Below are positions 20,102-27,647 of a stretch of 61,343 bases of DNA, one piece after another (positions within the stretch are counted from its first letter, which is position 1; each line of letters starts with the position of its first letter). The translations under genes and the position numbers were made by a program. Source of the DNA: Saprospiraceae bacterium UBA7328. Its GTDB lineage: Bacteria > Bacteroidota > Bacteroidia > Chitinophagales > Saprospiraceae. The DNA lies in NCBI GenBank assembly GCA_002471345.1, contig DKPS01000142.1, forward strand, positions 1 to 61,343, in the 5' to 3' direction. Below the pieces are notes generated by a model. It saw only the letters and a list, made by a program, of their open reading frames with translations. It was not told the DNA's origin and did no database searches.

Positions 20102-20938
20102 ATGAAGCAATTATCCTCCATGTCATGGCTTACCTCCATATCAGTTATGGTATTGTTACTCTTTCTCACTCTTTTCTTAGTGATCACTTATCACAGCGGA
20201 GTCATTTCAGATAACGCTAAGAGAAATTCAAAAATACTAGTAGAATTAGATAAGAGTTTAAGGGATTCTTTAAGAAAAGATGTTATATCTTTTATTGAGT
20301 CGCATGATTCTTATGATGCAAATTCCTTGACTGAATATAGCGAAGAGGAAGCTCTTCTTCTTATGAAGGATGAAATTGATAACTTGTCATATGACCTTGA
20401 ATCCAACCCTTTTTCTTCTGTACTAAGTTTTACTTTGAAAACTGATTTTCATAAAACTGAATATTATCAAGAGTTAAAAAATGAACTTATAGAAAAACGA
20501 GGTGTAAGTTTTGTGAATATTCAAGAAATTGATTTTGCAGAAATTGATGAAAATTTAAAAAGATCGAATTCTATTTTGTTGGTATTATTTGATCTGTTTT
20601 CAATTTTTACACTTTTTCTTTTATTCAATTTAATACGGATTTCACTGATAAAGGATGAAAAGAAAATAAGAACAATGAAGCTTGTCGGAGCTCATGAAAG
20701 GTTTATAATGATGCCCTATTTAAAAAATTCATTGTTCATTGGGTTGTTAGGATTTATTGGATGTGTAATCGCATGTATCACAATTGGGGGGATTTTAACT
20801 CAAGTTTTCAATTCTATTTCGGCGTTGATTGTTCATTCATATATGTACCAAATCTTTGTCATCGTTTTACTTCTAGCATTGATATTACCAATGATTAGTA
20901 CATATATGATCATTCGGTTATATTTGAGGAAATTATAA
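20102..20938 (+). CDS. ftsX: Cell-division protein FtsX
   Basis: 278 residues with four membrane segments. TM1 is near residues 9-31, an extracytoplasmic domain covers about 32-155, and TM2-TM4 lie near 160-180, 210-235 and 250-272. The block KKIRTMKLVGAHERFIMMPYLKNSLFIGLLG is the FtsX/MacB permease core. With FtsE it activates peptidoglycan hydrolases at the septum; ftsE is not in this window. The gene order ftsX, DUF3098, truB is familiar in Bacteroidota and supports the call. Confidence 0.92.
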   Translation: MKQLSSMSWLTSISVMVLLLFLTLFLVITYHSGVISDNAKRNSKILVELDKSLRDSLRKDVISFIESHDSYDANSLTEYSEEEALLLMKDEIDNLSYDLESNPFSSVLSFTLKTDFHKTEYYQELKNELIEKRGVSFVNIQEIDFAEIDENLKRSNSILLVLFDLFSIFTLFLLFNLIRISLIKDEKKIRTMKLVGAHERFIMMPYLKNSLFIGLLGFIGCVIACITIGGILTQVFNSISALIVHSYMYQIFVIVLLLALILPMISTYMIIRLYLRKL

Positions 20939-20953
20939 TATATAATCCATACT

Positions 20954-21295
20954 GTGGCAAAAGCAAATACAAAGAAAAAAAAGGTAATAACTACTAAGAC
21001 AGTGAAAACTGAAGTGCAAACAGGAAAAGGGAAGGTGGTAAAAAACAAAGTCAAGACTAGAAGAGGAGGATCCGCGGTGGTAAAAGAATTGGCCTTTGGA
21101 AAAAGTAATTTTCAACTAGTAATAGTGGGCTTAGTACTTATGGCATTGGGAATGATTTTAATGATGGGAGGAGGAATGCCAAGTCCAGATGTATGGGATG
21201 AATCCTTGATTTATAGCTTTAGGAGGATCACACTTGCTCCAATTCTTATCATTGCAGGCCTCATAGTAGAGATCTTTGCAATATTCAGAGATTAG
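20954..21295 (+). CDS. DUF3098 small membrane protein
   Basis: 113 residues with a GTG start 15 bases after ftsX. The N-terminal 45 residues are very basic (AKANTKKKKVITTKTVK and on). The conserved DUF3098 core follows: LAFGKSNFQLVIVGLVLMALG, a Met/Gly-rich GMILMMGGGMPSPDVWDE loop, and IYSFRRITLAPILIIAGLIVEIFAIF. Two membrane helices are clear. Function is unknown, but the fixed position beside ftsX suggests an envelope or division role. Homologous loci often have a undecaprenyl-pyrophosphate phosphatase gene next; here truB follows directly. Confidence 0.9.
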   Translation: MAKANTKKKKVITTKTVKTEVQTGKGKVVKNKVKTRRGGSAVVKELAFGKSNFQLVIVGLVLMALGMILMMGGGMPSPDVWDESLIYSFRRITLAPILIIAGLIVEIFAIFRD

Positions 21296-21308
21296 AATTT
21301 AATTCTTT

Positions 21309-22034
21309 ATGAATATTTTTGGAAAAGGAGATTCTTTTTCAATAGATAACCTCGAGGAAGGAGGTGCATTCTTAGTCGATAAAGATCTCGATTGGACATC
21401 ATTTGATGTAGTTAACAAATTAAGATTTGGGATTAAACGAGTCTTGAATAAGAAAAAGGTAAAAGTAGGCCATGCTGGCACCTTAGATCCTCGAGCCACA
21501 GGTCTCTTATTAGTCTGTTGTAGCAAAGCCACCAAGCAGATCAACACCTTACAAGATTTAGGAAAAGAGTATACGGGCACCTTCTATATTGGTGGGACGA
21601 CTCCAACCTATGATACAGAATCAGAAATAGACCAGAACTATCCAACTGATCATATAAATGATATTGATATACACAACGCAACAAAAGATTTTTTTGGTGA
21701 TTTATCTCAAATTCCGCCTATATTTTCTGCAGTAAAAAGAAATGGAGTACCTATGTATAAGAGGGCTAGAGCAGGGGAGGACATTAAGATGGCACCACGG
21801 TTAATTACTATCCAAGAGTTTGAAATTACAAGTATCAAAATGCCTGAAATAGAATTCAGAGTGGTTTGCTCGAAAGGAACATACATAAGAAGCTTGGCTT
21901 ATGATTTTGGAAAAGCCTTGGGATCAGGTGGATATCTTCAGTCATTGAGAAGGACTAAAATTGGGGATTATAACGTTAAAAATGCGCTATCCGTTATTGA
22001 ACTTTCAGATAAGATAGGAACATTACATGTATGA
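21309..22034 (+). CDS. truB: tRNA pseudouridine-55 synthase TruB
   Basis: 241 residues. Motif II GHAGTLDPRATGLL carries the catalytic Asp60. GTFYIGGTTPTYDTESE, QIPPIFSAVKRNGVPMYKRARAGE and CSKGTYIRSLAYDFGKALG are further TruB signatures. It converts U55 of the T-loop in tRNAs to pseudouridine. The C-terminal PUA-like part is short, as in other Bacteroidota TruBs. Its stop overlaps the gldA start in an ATGA junction. Confidence 0.97.
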   Translation: MNIFGKGDSFSIDNLEEGGAFLVDKDLDWTSFDVVNKLRFGIKRVLNKKKVKVGHAGTLDPRATGLLLVCCSKATKQINTLQDLGKEYTGTFYIGGTTPTYDTESEIDQNYPTDHINDIDIHNATKDFFGDLSQIPPIFSAVKRNGVPMYKRARAGEDIKMAPRLITIQEFEITSIKMPEIEFRVVCSKGTYIRSLAYDFGKALGSGGYLQSLRRTKIGDYNVKNALSVIELSDKIGTLHV

Positions 22035-22900
22035 GTTTATCTCTTTCACATATTTCTAAATCATATGACTCACAAAAAGTATTGGATGGTGTAGATCTTT
22101 CTGCTAAAAAAGGAGAAGTGACCGCTCTTATTGGTAAAAATGGAGCGGGAAAAACTACAACATTCAAAATCATTTGTGGGCTGATATCTCAAGGAAGTGG
22201 GGAGTTGAAATGGGATGAAGAAGTTGTAGATGTTCAGTCGATGAAATGGAAACAGAAAATAGGATATCTCGCTGAGCATAATCCATTGTATTCCAATTTA
22301 TTTGTGAAAGAGTTTTTGAGTTTCTCTTGTGATTTAAATCAACTTGCTGCCAGCAAAAAAAGAATATCAGAAACAATTTTAGAAGTAGGGCTAGAAGATC
22401 ATCAACATAAACAAATCAAAAACCTATCTAAGGGATTTAAGCAAAGGGTTGGTTTAGCTCAAGCTATAATTCATAATCCACAACTTCTTATTCTTGACGA
22501 ACCTACATCTGGATTAGATCCGTCACAATTAATAGAAATCAGATCACTTATTAATAATCTTTCTAAAGATAGGGTAGTGATTTTATCCTCACATATCCTT
22601 TCTGAAATTGAGCAAATATGTAATAAAATATACATTCTGAAGGAAGGACGAACTGTACAGTATTCAGATGAGAATGGGCATGAAGCAATGAGAATTATAT
22701 TTAATAGACCACCTGAGATAGCATGGTTTAATTCTATTGGAAGAACAGAAATTATAAATAATAATGAGCTTTCTATATGGTTAGAAACAAAGAATTCTAA
22801 AGAAAAGATTTTCGATGCTGCAGTTGCAAATGGCATAAAGATCATAGAAATGAGAATGGAGAATAATTTGGAAAACGCTTTTGTAAATTATCAAAAATAG
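22031..22900 (+). CDS. gldA: ABC transporter ATPase, GldA-like
   Basis: 289 residues. Walker A is GKNGAGKTT at 35-43, the ABC signature region LSKGFKQRVGLAQAI, Walker B LLILDEPTSGLD, and the H-loop SSHILSEIEQ. The C-terminal 70 residues form the accessory domain of the CcmA/GldA type. The GldA call rests on direct linkage to the GldF-like permease and GldG-like partner downstream. In gliding Bacteroidota these three form an ABC complex required for motility; what it moves is unresolved. It overlaps truB by 4 bases and is followed by gldF after one base. Confidence 0.88.
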   Translation: MSLSLSHISKSYDSQKVLDGVDLSAKKGEVTALIGKNGAGKTTTFKIICGLISQGSGELKWDEEVVDVQSMKWKQKIGYLAEHNPLYSNLFVKEFLSFSCDLNQLAASKKRISETILEVGLEDHQHKQIKNLSKGFKQRVGLAQAIIHNPQLLILDEPTSGLDPSQLIEIRSLINNLSKDRVVILSSHILSEIEQICNKIYILKEGRTVQYSDENGHEAMRIIFNRPPEIAWFNSIGRTEIINNNELSIWLETKNSKEKIFDAAVANGIKIIEMRMENNLENAFVNYQK

Positions 22901-22901
22901 A

Positions 22902-23633
22902 GTGAACGCGGTATATACTCATACAATATCATCTTTCTTCAGATCTCCTTTTAAAGTGCTTTCTGTCGCTTTGTTTATTTTGATATTGAATTTGTTTCTA
23001 TGGGTGATTCCGTCTTCTTCTATACTCGATTTTGGATTTGCCGATTTGTCATTATTTTTTAGCACTGTCCCTTTCATCTTTTTAATTTTCATTCCTTCTC
23101 TTTTTATGAATTTCGTGGTAGAGGACTTTGAGAATGGCATGAGTGATTGGTTGTTTTCAAAACCACTAAACCCGTTAAACTATTGGTTGGGACATGTTCT
23201 TTCAGGAATGACCATTATATTTTTGTTCTTGATTTTGTCTTTGTCTTCATATTTTTCCATACATTCTTTAGCTTCTAATATTGGAGAAATCGACCACTTA
23301 CAGATCATTTCTTCCTATTTCGGAATATTGATTTTGGCTCTTGTTTTTACAGCTATCAGTACATTTGCTAGTTCTATTTCTAAAAATCAGTCAGCGGCTT
23401 TTTTGCTTTCTGTATTGTTATGTTATTTCTTTTTGTCCATCCCTTCTTTCATCAGTGAATTGCCAGTCTTAGTTGGAAATGCTGATTACCTTTTGAAATA
23501 TTTCAGTCTTGATAGTCATTTAGAGATTTTAAGTCGAGGAATTGTAGAAATGAGGTCCTTGATATATTTCGCAACACTTATTGTTCTTTTCTCATTTTTC
23601 GCGATAAGAAACATTGAAAAAAGATTGAGGTGA
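22902..23633 (+). CDS. gldF: ABC permease, GldF-like
   Basis: 243 residues with six predicted membrane segments and a GTG start directly after gldA. The N-terminal VYTHTISSFFRSPFKVLSVALFI and the block NFVVEDFENGMSDWLFSKPLNPLNYWLGHVLSG fit the ABC-2 type permeases called GldF in flavobacteria. With GldA and GldG it should form an inner-membrane ABC complex tied to gliding and possibly to secretion. The stop overlaps the GTG start of gldG by 4 bases (GTGA), so translation is probably coupled across all three genes. Confidence 0.85.
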   Translation: MNAVYTHTISSFFRSPFKVLSVALFILILNLFLWVIPSSSILDFGFADLSLFFSTVPFIFLIFIPSLFMNFVVEDFENGMSDWLFSKPLNPLNYWLGHVLSGMTIIFLFLILSLSSYFSIHSLASNIGEIDHLQIISSYFGILILALVFTAISTFASSISKNQSAAFLLSVLLCYFFLSIPSFISELPVLVGNADYLLKYFSLDSHLEILSRGIVEMRSLIYFATLIVLFSFFAIRNIEKRLR

Positions 23634-25330
23634 AAGAAGATACAAAAAGGTGGTTCAATTGGAAATGGCCTATTTTCATTTCTATTTTTATTGGAATAAA
23701 CATTCTTGCTTCTGGTCTGAAATTGAGATGGGATTTTACTTCTTCTGGAATATACACTCTTAGCGAAAGGAATCGAGAAATTGTAGAGGCCAATAATGAG
23801 AGGGTAGTGGCCACACTTCTTATGGGGGATAAAATTCCTGCTTCTTTCAAAAAGCTAAAAAATGAAACTGAATTCTTTTTGTCCAGCCTTCATGGCATCA
23901 ATAGTAAAATCTGGTATGATATGTTTGACCCAAATCAAGGTTCAATCAGTCAGGTAAGTGCTTTAAGAAAACTTTTTTCAGAAAAGAATGTCAACCCTAC
24001 AAATCTCAGAATTACTTCAGGTGACGAAATAAAAGAGACACTAATTTATCCTTACATACATTTAGAGAAAGGTGATTCTGAGTTATTTATCAATATTCTT
24101 GAAAGTAGGAATCCTGGAGAAAGTGAAGAAGATGCCATATACAGATCAATTCAAAAATTAGAGTCTAAAGTAACAAAGGGCCTCTTCGAACTTTCCAAAG
24201 AAATACTACCTCAAGTAGGGGTAATTGCATTAGAAAAATTCTTGAAAAAGACCTCATTTGATTTAAACAACTCACTTTCTAGAAAATATGCATCTACCAT
24301 ACTTTCACCTAAGGAATTATTTGTAAAAAGGGATTCTACTCAAGTAGCAATCATTCCTATTTCACCTGAAATAAATGTGAATAAAGAAGATTTAATCTTC
24401 ATCGACCAATTTCTGATAAATGGTGGAAAGGTTTTATGGTTGATTGAAGAGTACAACTTGGAGTTGGACAGTATTAATATTTATGGATCGTACATACCAA
24501 AATTCTCAGAAATTGCTATTCAAGATTTTCTATTTCATAATGGAGTGCGGCTCAGTGGAAATTGGCTAAGTGATTTAAGATCAAGCCGTATTCCACAAGT
24601 GATTGGAGAACAAGGTGGCAGGGCACAGACTGAAATGTTTAACTATCCATTTCATCCTGTGATGCAAGGAAATCCTGATCACTTTATATCCTCTGGTCTT
24701 GGGGAGGTAAATATGTTGTTTCCAACTATAATCGATACAGTTATTACGTCATTTGAAATTAAGAAGACTCCATTAATTACTTCATCCGATTATTCTAAAA
24801 AACATCAATATCCAATTCTCTTTTCTTTTGAATCTTTGAGGGAAACAGTAAATGTGGATGCTTATCATGAAAAAAGCCAAATCACCTCAATTCTTCTTGA
24901 AAGTTCTTTTCAGTCATATTTTCAAAATAGACTTAATCGATCTCAGGTTGAAAAATTGAGCAGTAAAGGCATCTCAATATTATCAAAGCCTACTCAGCAT
25001 TCTGCACAAATAATTGTGACGGATCAAAGTGTTTTTATGCCTGGAGCAGATAGATCAGGCCGAAAATTACCAATTGGCTTTAATAAGTGGGAGCGTTCCG
25101 TTTTTTTGGATAATGAGACTTTCTTAACAAATTGCTTAGAGTATCTTATCAATGGCGACCAATTCCTTCAACCTGATGAAAGATCTGAACAGAAACTTGC
25201 TTCATTTGATAAGCAAAGGATCGCAAAAGAAAGAACGTTCTGGATTGGATTTAACCTGATCTTACCACTGATCTTACTTTTGATTAGTTATTTGGGTTTC
25301 TCCATTTATTTGAAAAAGAAATATGCCTAG
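23630..25330 (+). CDS. gldG: GldG-like ABC accessory protein
   Basis: 566 residues, close to known GldG length. There is one N-terminal membrane segment near residues 13-31, then the family hallmark LRWDFTSSGIYTLSERNREIV, a large extracytoplasmic ABC-auxiliary region, and a C-terminal membrane anchor near 542-563 ending in a Lys-rich tail. The middle has VAIIPISPEINVNKEDLIFIDQFLINGGKVLWLIEE, typical of the family. It is thought to face the periplasm and partner GldF. GTG start within the gldF stop; its end overlaps the next gene by 8 bases. Confidence 0.9.
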   Translation: MKEDTKRWFNWKWPIFISIFIGINILASGLKLRWDFTSSGIYTLSERNREIVEANNERVVATLLMGDKIPASFKKLKNETEFFLSSLHGINSKIWYDMFDPNQGSISQVSALRKLFSEKNVNPTNLRITSGDEIKETLIYPYIHLEKGDSELFINILESRNPGESEEDAIYRSIQKLESKVTKGLFELSKEILPQVGVIALEKFLKKTSFDLNNSLSRKYASTILSPKELFVKRDSTQVAIIPISPEINVNKEDLIFIDQFLINGGKVLWLIEEYNLELDSINIYGSYIPKFSEIAIQDFLFHNGVRLSGNWLSDLRSSRIPQVIGEQGGRAQTEMFNYPFHPVMQGNPDHFISSGLGEVNMLFPTIIDTVITSFEIKKTPLITSSDYSKKHQYPILFSFESLRETVNVDAYHEKSQITSILLESSFQSYFQNRLNRSQVEKLSSKGISILSKPTQHSAQIIVTDQSVFMPGADRSGRKLPIGFNKWERSVFLDNETFLTNCLEYLINGDQFLQPDERSEQKLASFDKQRIAKERTFWIGFNLILPLILLLISYLGFSIYLKKKYA

Positions 25331-26507
25331 ACTAATAACATACATTAGTGCAATTATTCTTACTGCATTGTTTTTATTATGTGGTAAAAAAAGTGATGTC
25401 TGGGGATTCTATGCTCATAAATTGATCAATCAAAAGGCCATTTTTCTACTCCCTACTGAGTTGATCCCTATTTTCAAATTGAATTTGGAGGATGTTAGAC
25501 ATTTTGCTATCGCTCCGGATCAAAGACGTCATTCATCACCTCACGAAGCTGTGAGGCATTATATGGATCTAGACCACTGGGGAGTTTTGCCTTTTTCAAA
25601 TGTACCTCGTTCCTATTCATCTGCCGTGTGGAAATTTGGCAATATTTACTTTGTAAATGAAGAAGCATCTGATACCATGTTTGTCAAGAAGAAAACCTCT
25701 TTGCTAAATTCTGGTTTAAGAGATTCATTGATGTCATTTTTTTATGAAAATGTGAGATATGATGAGCAAAAGGCAAAAGAATGGGATCTCAGTGAAATGG
25801 AGAGTAAAACCCACTTCTTACCTTTTCAGGAATTAGAAAATTATAACAAATTATACTTTCATAATCGATTAGATGAATACGGTATCATTCCATACCATCT
25901 TACATCGTATCAAAACAGATTGATGTGGGCCTTTGTGGATAACGATATCTCTTCTATAATTAGACTAGCAGGAGAGATGGGACATTATATAAGTGATGCC
26001 CATGTCCCTCTTCATACTACGGAAAACTATAATGGCCAGCTCACTGGTCAAGACGGAATTCATGCCTTTTGGGAAACTAGAATACCTGAATTGTTTGCAG
26101 CAGAAAATTATGATTTCTGGACTGAACCTAGAGCGTACATAGAGAATAAAGAAGATTATTTCTGGAATATTGTTTTGGAAAGTCATGATCTTGTGGATGA
26201 TGTCCTAAATCTTGAAATGGATCTGCGTAAATCATTTCCTAAAGACAACCAATATTGTTTTGACGAGAGATTGGGAGTGACTCAAAGGATAGAATGTGTA
26301 GCTTATGCCAAGGCCTATCAGAAATCTATGAATGGAATGGTTGAAAACAGAATGAGGGAGGCAATCACTGCAATAGCATCAAGTTGGTACACAGCCTGGA
26401 TAGATGCGGGTAGCCCGATTATCACTCCTTTAAAAGTAAACTTTCAAGTTGAAAAAGAACATACCGATGTCCAAATGGACAGTCTAAAAGTTAGAATAGA
26501 AAATTAA
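25323..26507 (+). CDS. Zinc-dependent phospholipase C / S1-P1 nuclease-like protein
   Basis: 394 residues. After an N-terminal hydrophobic helix the protein reads VWGFYAHKLIN. In zinc PLC and S1/P1 nucleases the mature N-terminal Trp and the following His bind zinc. Further zinc ligands appear in VRHYMDLDHWG, EMGHYISDAHVPLHTTENYNGQ and GIHAFWETRIPEL, all in family order. It may hydrolyse phospholipids or nucleic acids outside the cytoplasm; sequence does not decide. The putative cleavage site before Trp27 is not a normal signal-peptidase site, so processing is uncertain. It overlaps gldG by 8 bases and the next gene by one. Confidence 0.82.
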   Translation: MPRLITYISAIILTALFLLCGKKSDVWGFYAHKLINQKAIFLLPTELIPIFKLNLEDVRHFAIAPDQRRHSSPHEAVRHYMDLDHWGVLPFSNVPRSYSSAVWKFGNIYFVNEEASDTMFVKKKTSLLNSGLRDSLMSFFYENVRYDEQKAKEWDLSEMESKTHFLPFQELENYNKLYFHNRLDEYGIIPYHLTSYQNRLMWAFVDNDISSIIRLAGEMGHYISDAHVPLHTTENYNGQLTGQDGIHAFWETRIPELFAAENYDFWTEPRAYIENKEDYFWNIVLESHDLVDDVLNLEMDLRKSFPKDNQYCFDERLGVTQRIECVAYAKAYQKSMNGMVENRMREAITAIASSWYTAWIDAGSPIITPLKVNFQVEKEHTDVQMDSLKVRIEN

Positions 26508-27496
26508 TGAGTAGTAGTAATACATCAAAAAAAGTAAGTGCAGTAGGTTTAGCTATGGGTATAGCGGAGACAATACCAGGAGTGTCAGGAGGGACAATTG
26601 CATTCATTTTTAGAATTTATCAAGAATTACTTTCTACAATAAAAGCTATAAATCCAACCACAATTGGATTGCTCTTAAGAGGACATTTTAGTGATTTTTT
26701 CAAAGCTGTAAACGGGAAATTCCTGATATCACTTTTAGTTGGAATGGCTTCAGGCATTGTCATAGGAGTATTTGGTATAAGTTATCTCCTTGATAATTAT
26801 CCACTTTTACTTTGGTCATTCTTCTTCGGTCTAGTACTTGCATCTGCAATTTACCTCAGTAAGGATGTAAATTGGAATACTGCTAGAATTGCACTCTTGG
26901 TTTTAGGAGGAATTGTAGCATACGCCATCACCCTTATAAGCCCTACTAATGGCAGTGATAATCTAGTGATAATTATGTTGAGCGGTATTTTGGCTATTTC
27001 AGCATTAATGTTGCCAGGATTATCTGGTAGTTTCATTCTGCTTCTATTGGGTATGTATAGCACAGTGATAGGAGCGGTAAAAGGGTTTCTTAGTAATCCT
27101 GGTCTAGGACATAATCTTTATGTGCTCGTAGCATTTGGAATAGGATGTTTGTTGGGGCTTTTTTCATTTGCAAGGGTTCTTTCTTATACGTTTAAAAGAC
27201 ATTTTCATTCTACAATGGCCCTAATGATCGGCATACTTATAGGTAGTCTTAATAAAATATGGCCTTGGAGAATTCCAGATCAGATTATGGATAAATCGAA
27301 TGGTATTGTATATGCCTGGTCAGAAACTCATGAAATTGCAAAAGAAAACCTTAAGATTATTACCGAGCAAAATCTACTGCCTTCAGGGTTTAGTTCTTTT
27401 TCGAGCCCACAAATATTTCAATGCGTTTTGAGCTTTCTAGTTGGTATGATGCTGATTTTTATGCTTTCATCAAATGGCAAAACCAAGAACTCATAA
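26507..27496 (+). CDS. DUF368 undecaprenyl-phosphate transporter (PopT family)
   Basis: 329 residues, eight or more membrane segments. It carries the DUF368 signature GIAETIPGVSGGTIAFIFRIYQELL at residues about 18-42, and a related internal block LSGILAISALMLPGLSGSFILLLLGMY near 156-182, showing the two-fold repeat of the family. Members have been shown to return undecaprenyl phosphate across the inner membrane for wall and glycan synthesis. The start overlaps the previous stop in a TAATG junction, placing it in the truB-gld operon. No uppP phosphatase gene lies nearby. Confidence 0.93.
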   Translation: MSSSNTSKKVSAVGLAMGIAETIPGVSGGTIAFIFRIYQELLSTIKAINPTTIGLLLRGHFSDFFKAVNGKFLISLLVGMASGIVIGVFGISYLLDNYPLLLWSFFFGLVLASAIYLSKDVNWNTARIALLVLGGIVAYAITLISPTNGSDNLVIIMLSGILAISALMLPGLSGSFILLLLGMYSTVIGAVKGFLSNPGLGHNLYVLVAFGIGCLLGLFSFARVLSYTFKRHFHSTMALMIGILIGSLNKIWPWRIPDQIMDKSNGIVYAWSETHEIAKENLKIITEQNLLPSGFSSFSSPQIFQCVLSFLVGMMLIFMLSSNGKTKNS

Positions 27497-27590
27497 TTCT
27501 AAAGTGACACTGAAAAATCAGTAGCAAAATCTCACCTATATTACCCAGTATACCTCTCAATTATAATTATCATATGCGAATAATATTTAA

Positions 27591-27598
27591 TATATTTG
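27591..27598 (+). promoter_or_regulatory. Promoter -7 box for the TPR/PD40/SPOR gene
   Basis: TATATTTG fits TAnnTTTG exactly, 50 bases before the start codon, in the 150-base gap after the DUF368 gene. No good -33 TTTG is seen. Confidence 0.45.
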
Positions 27599-27647
27599 TG
27601 CCTAACTAATAAGTGGTTATTACTCATTCGCATAAAGAACTGCTCAC

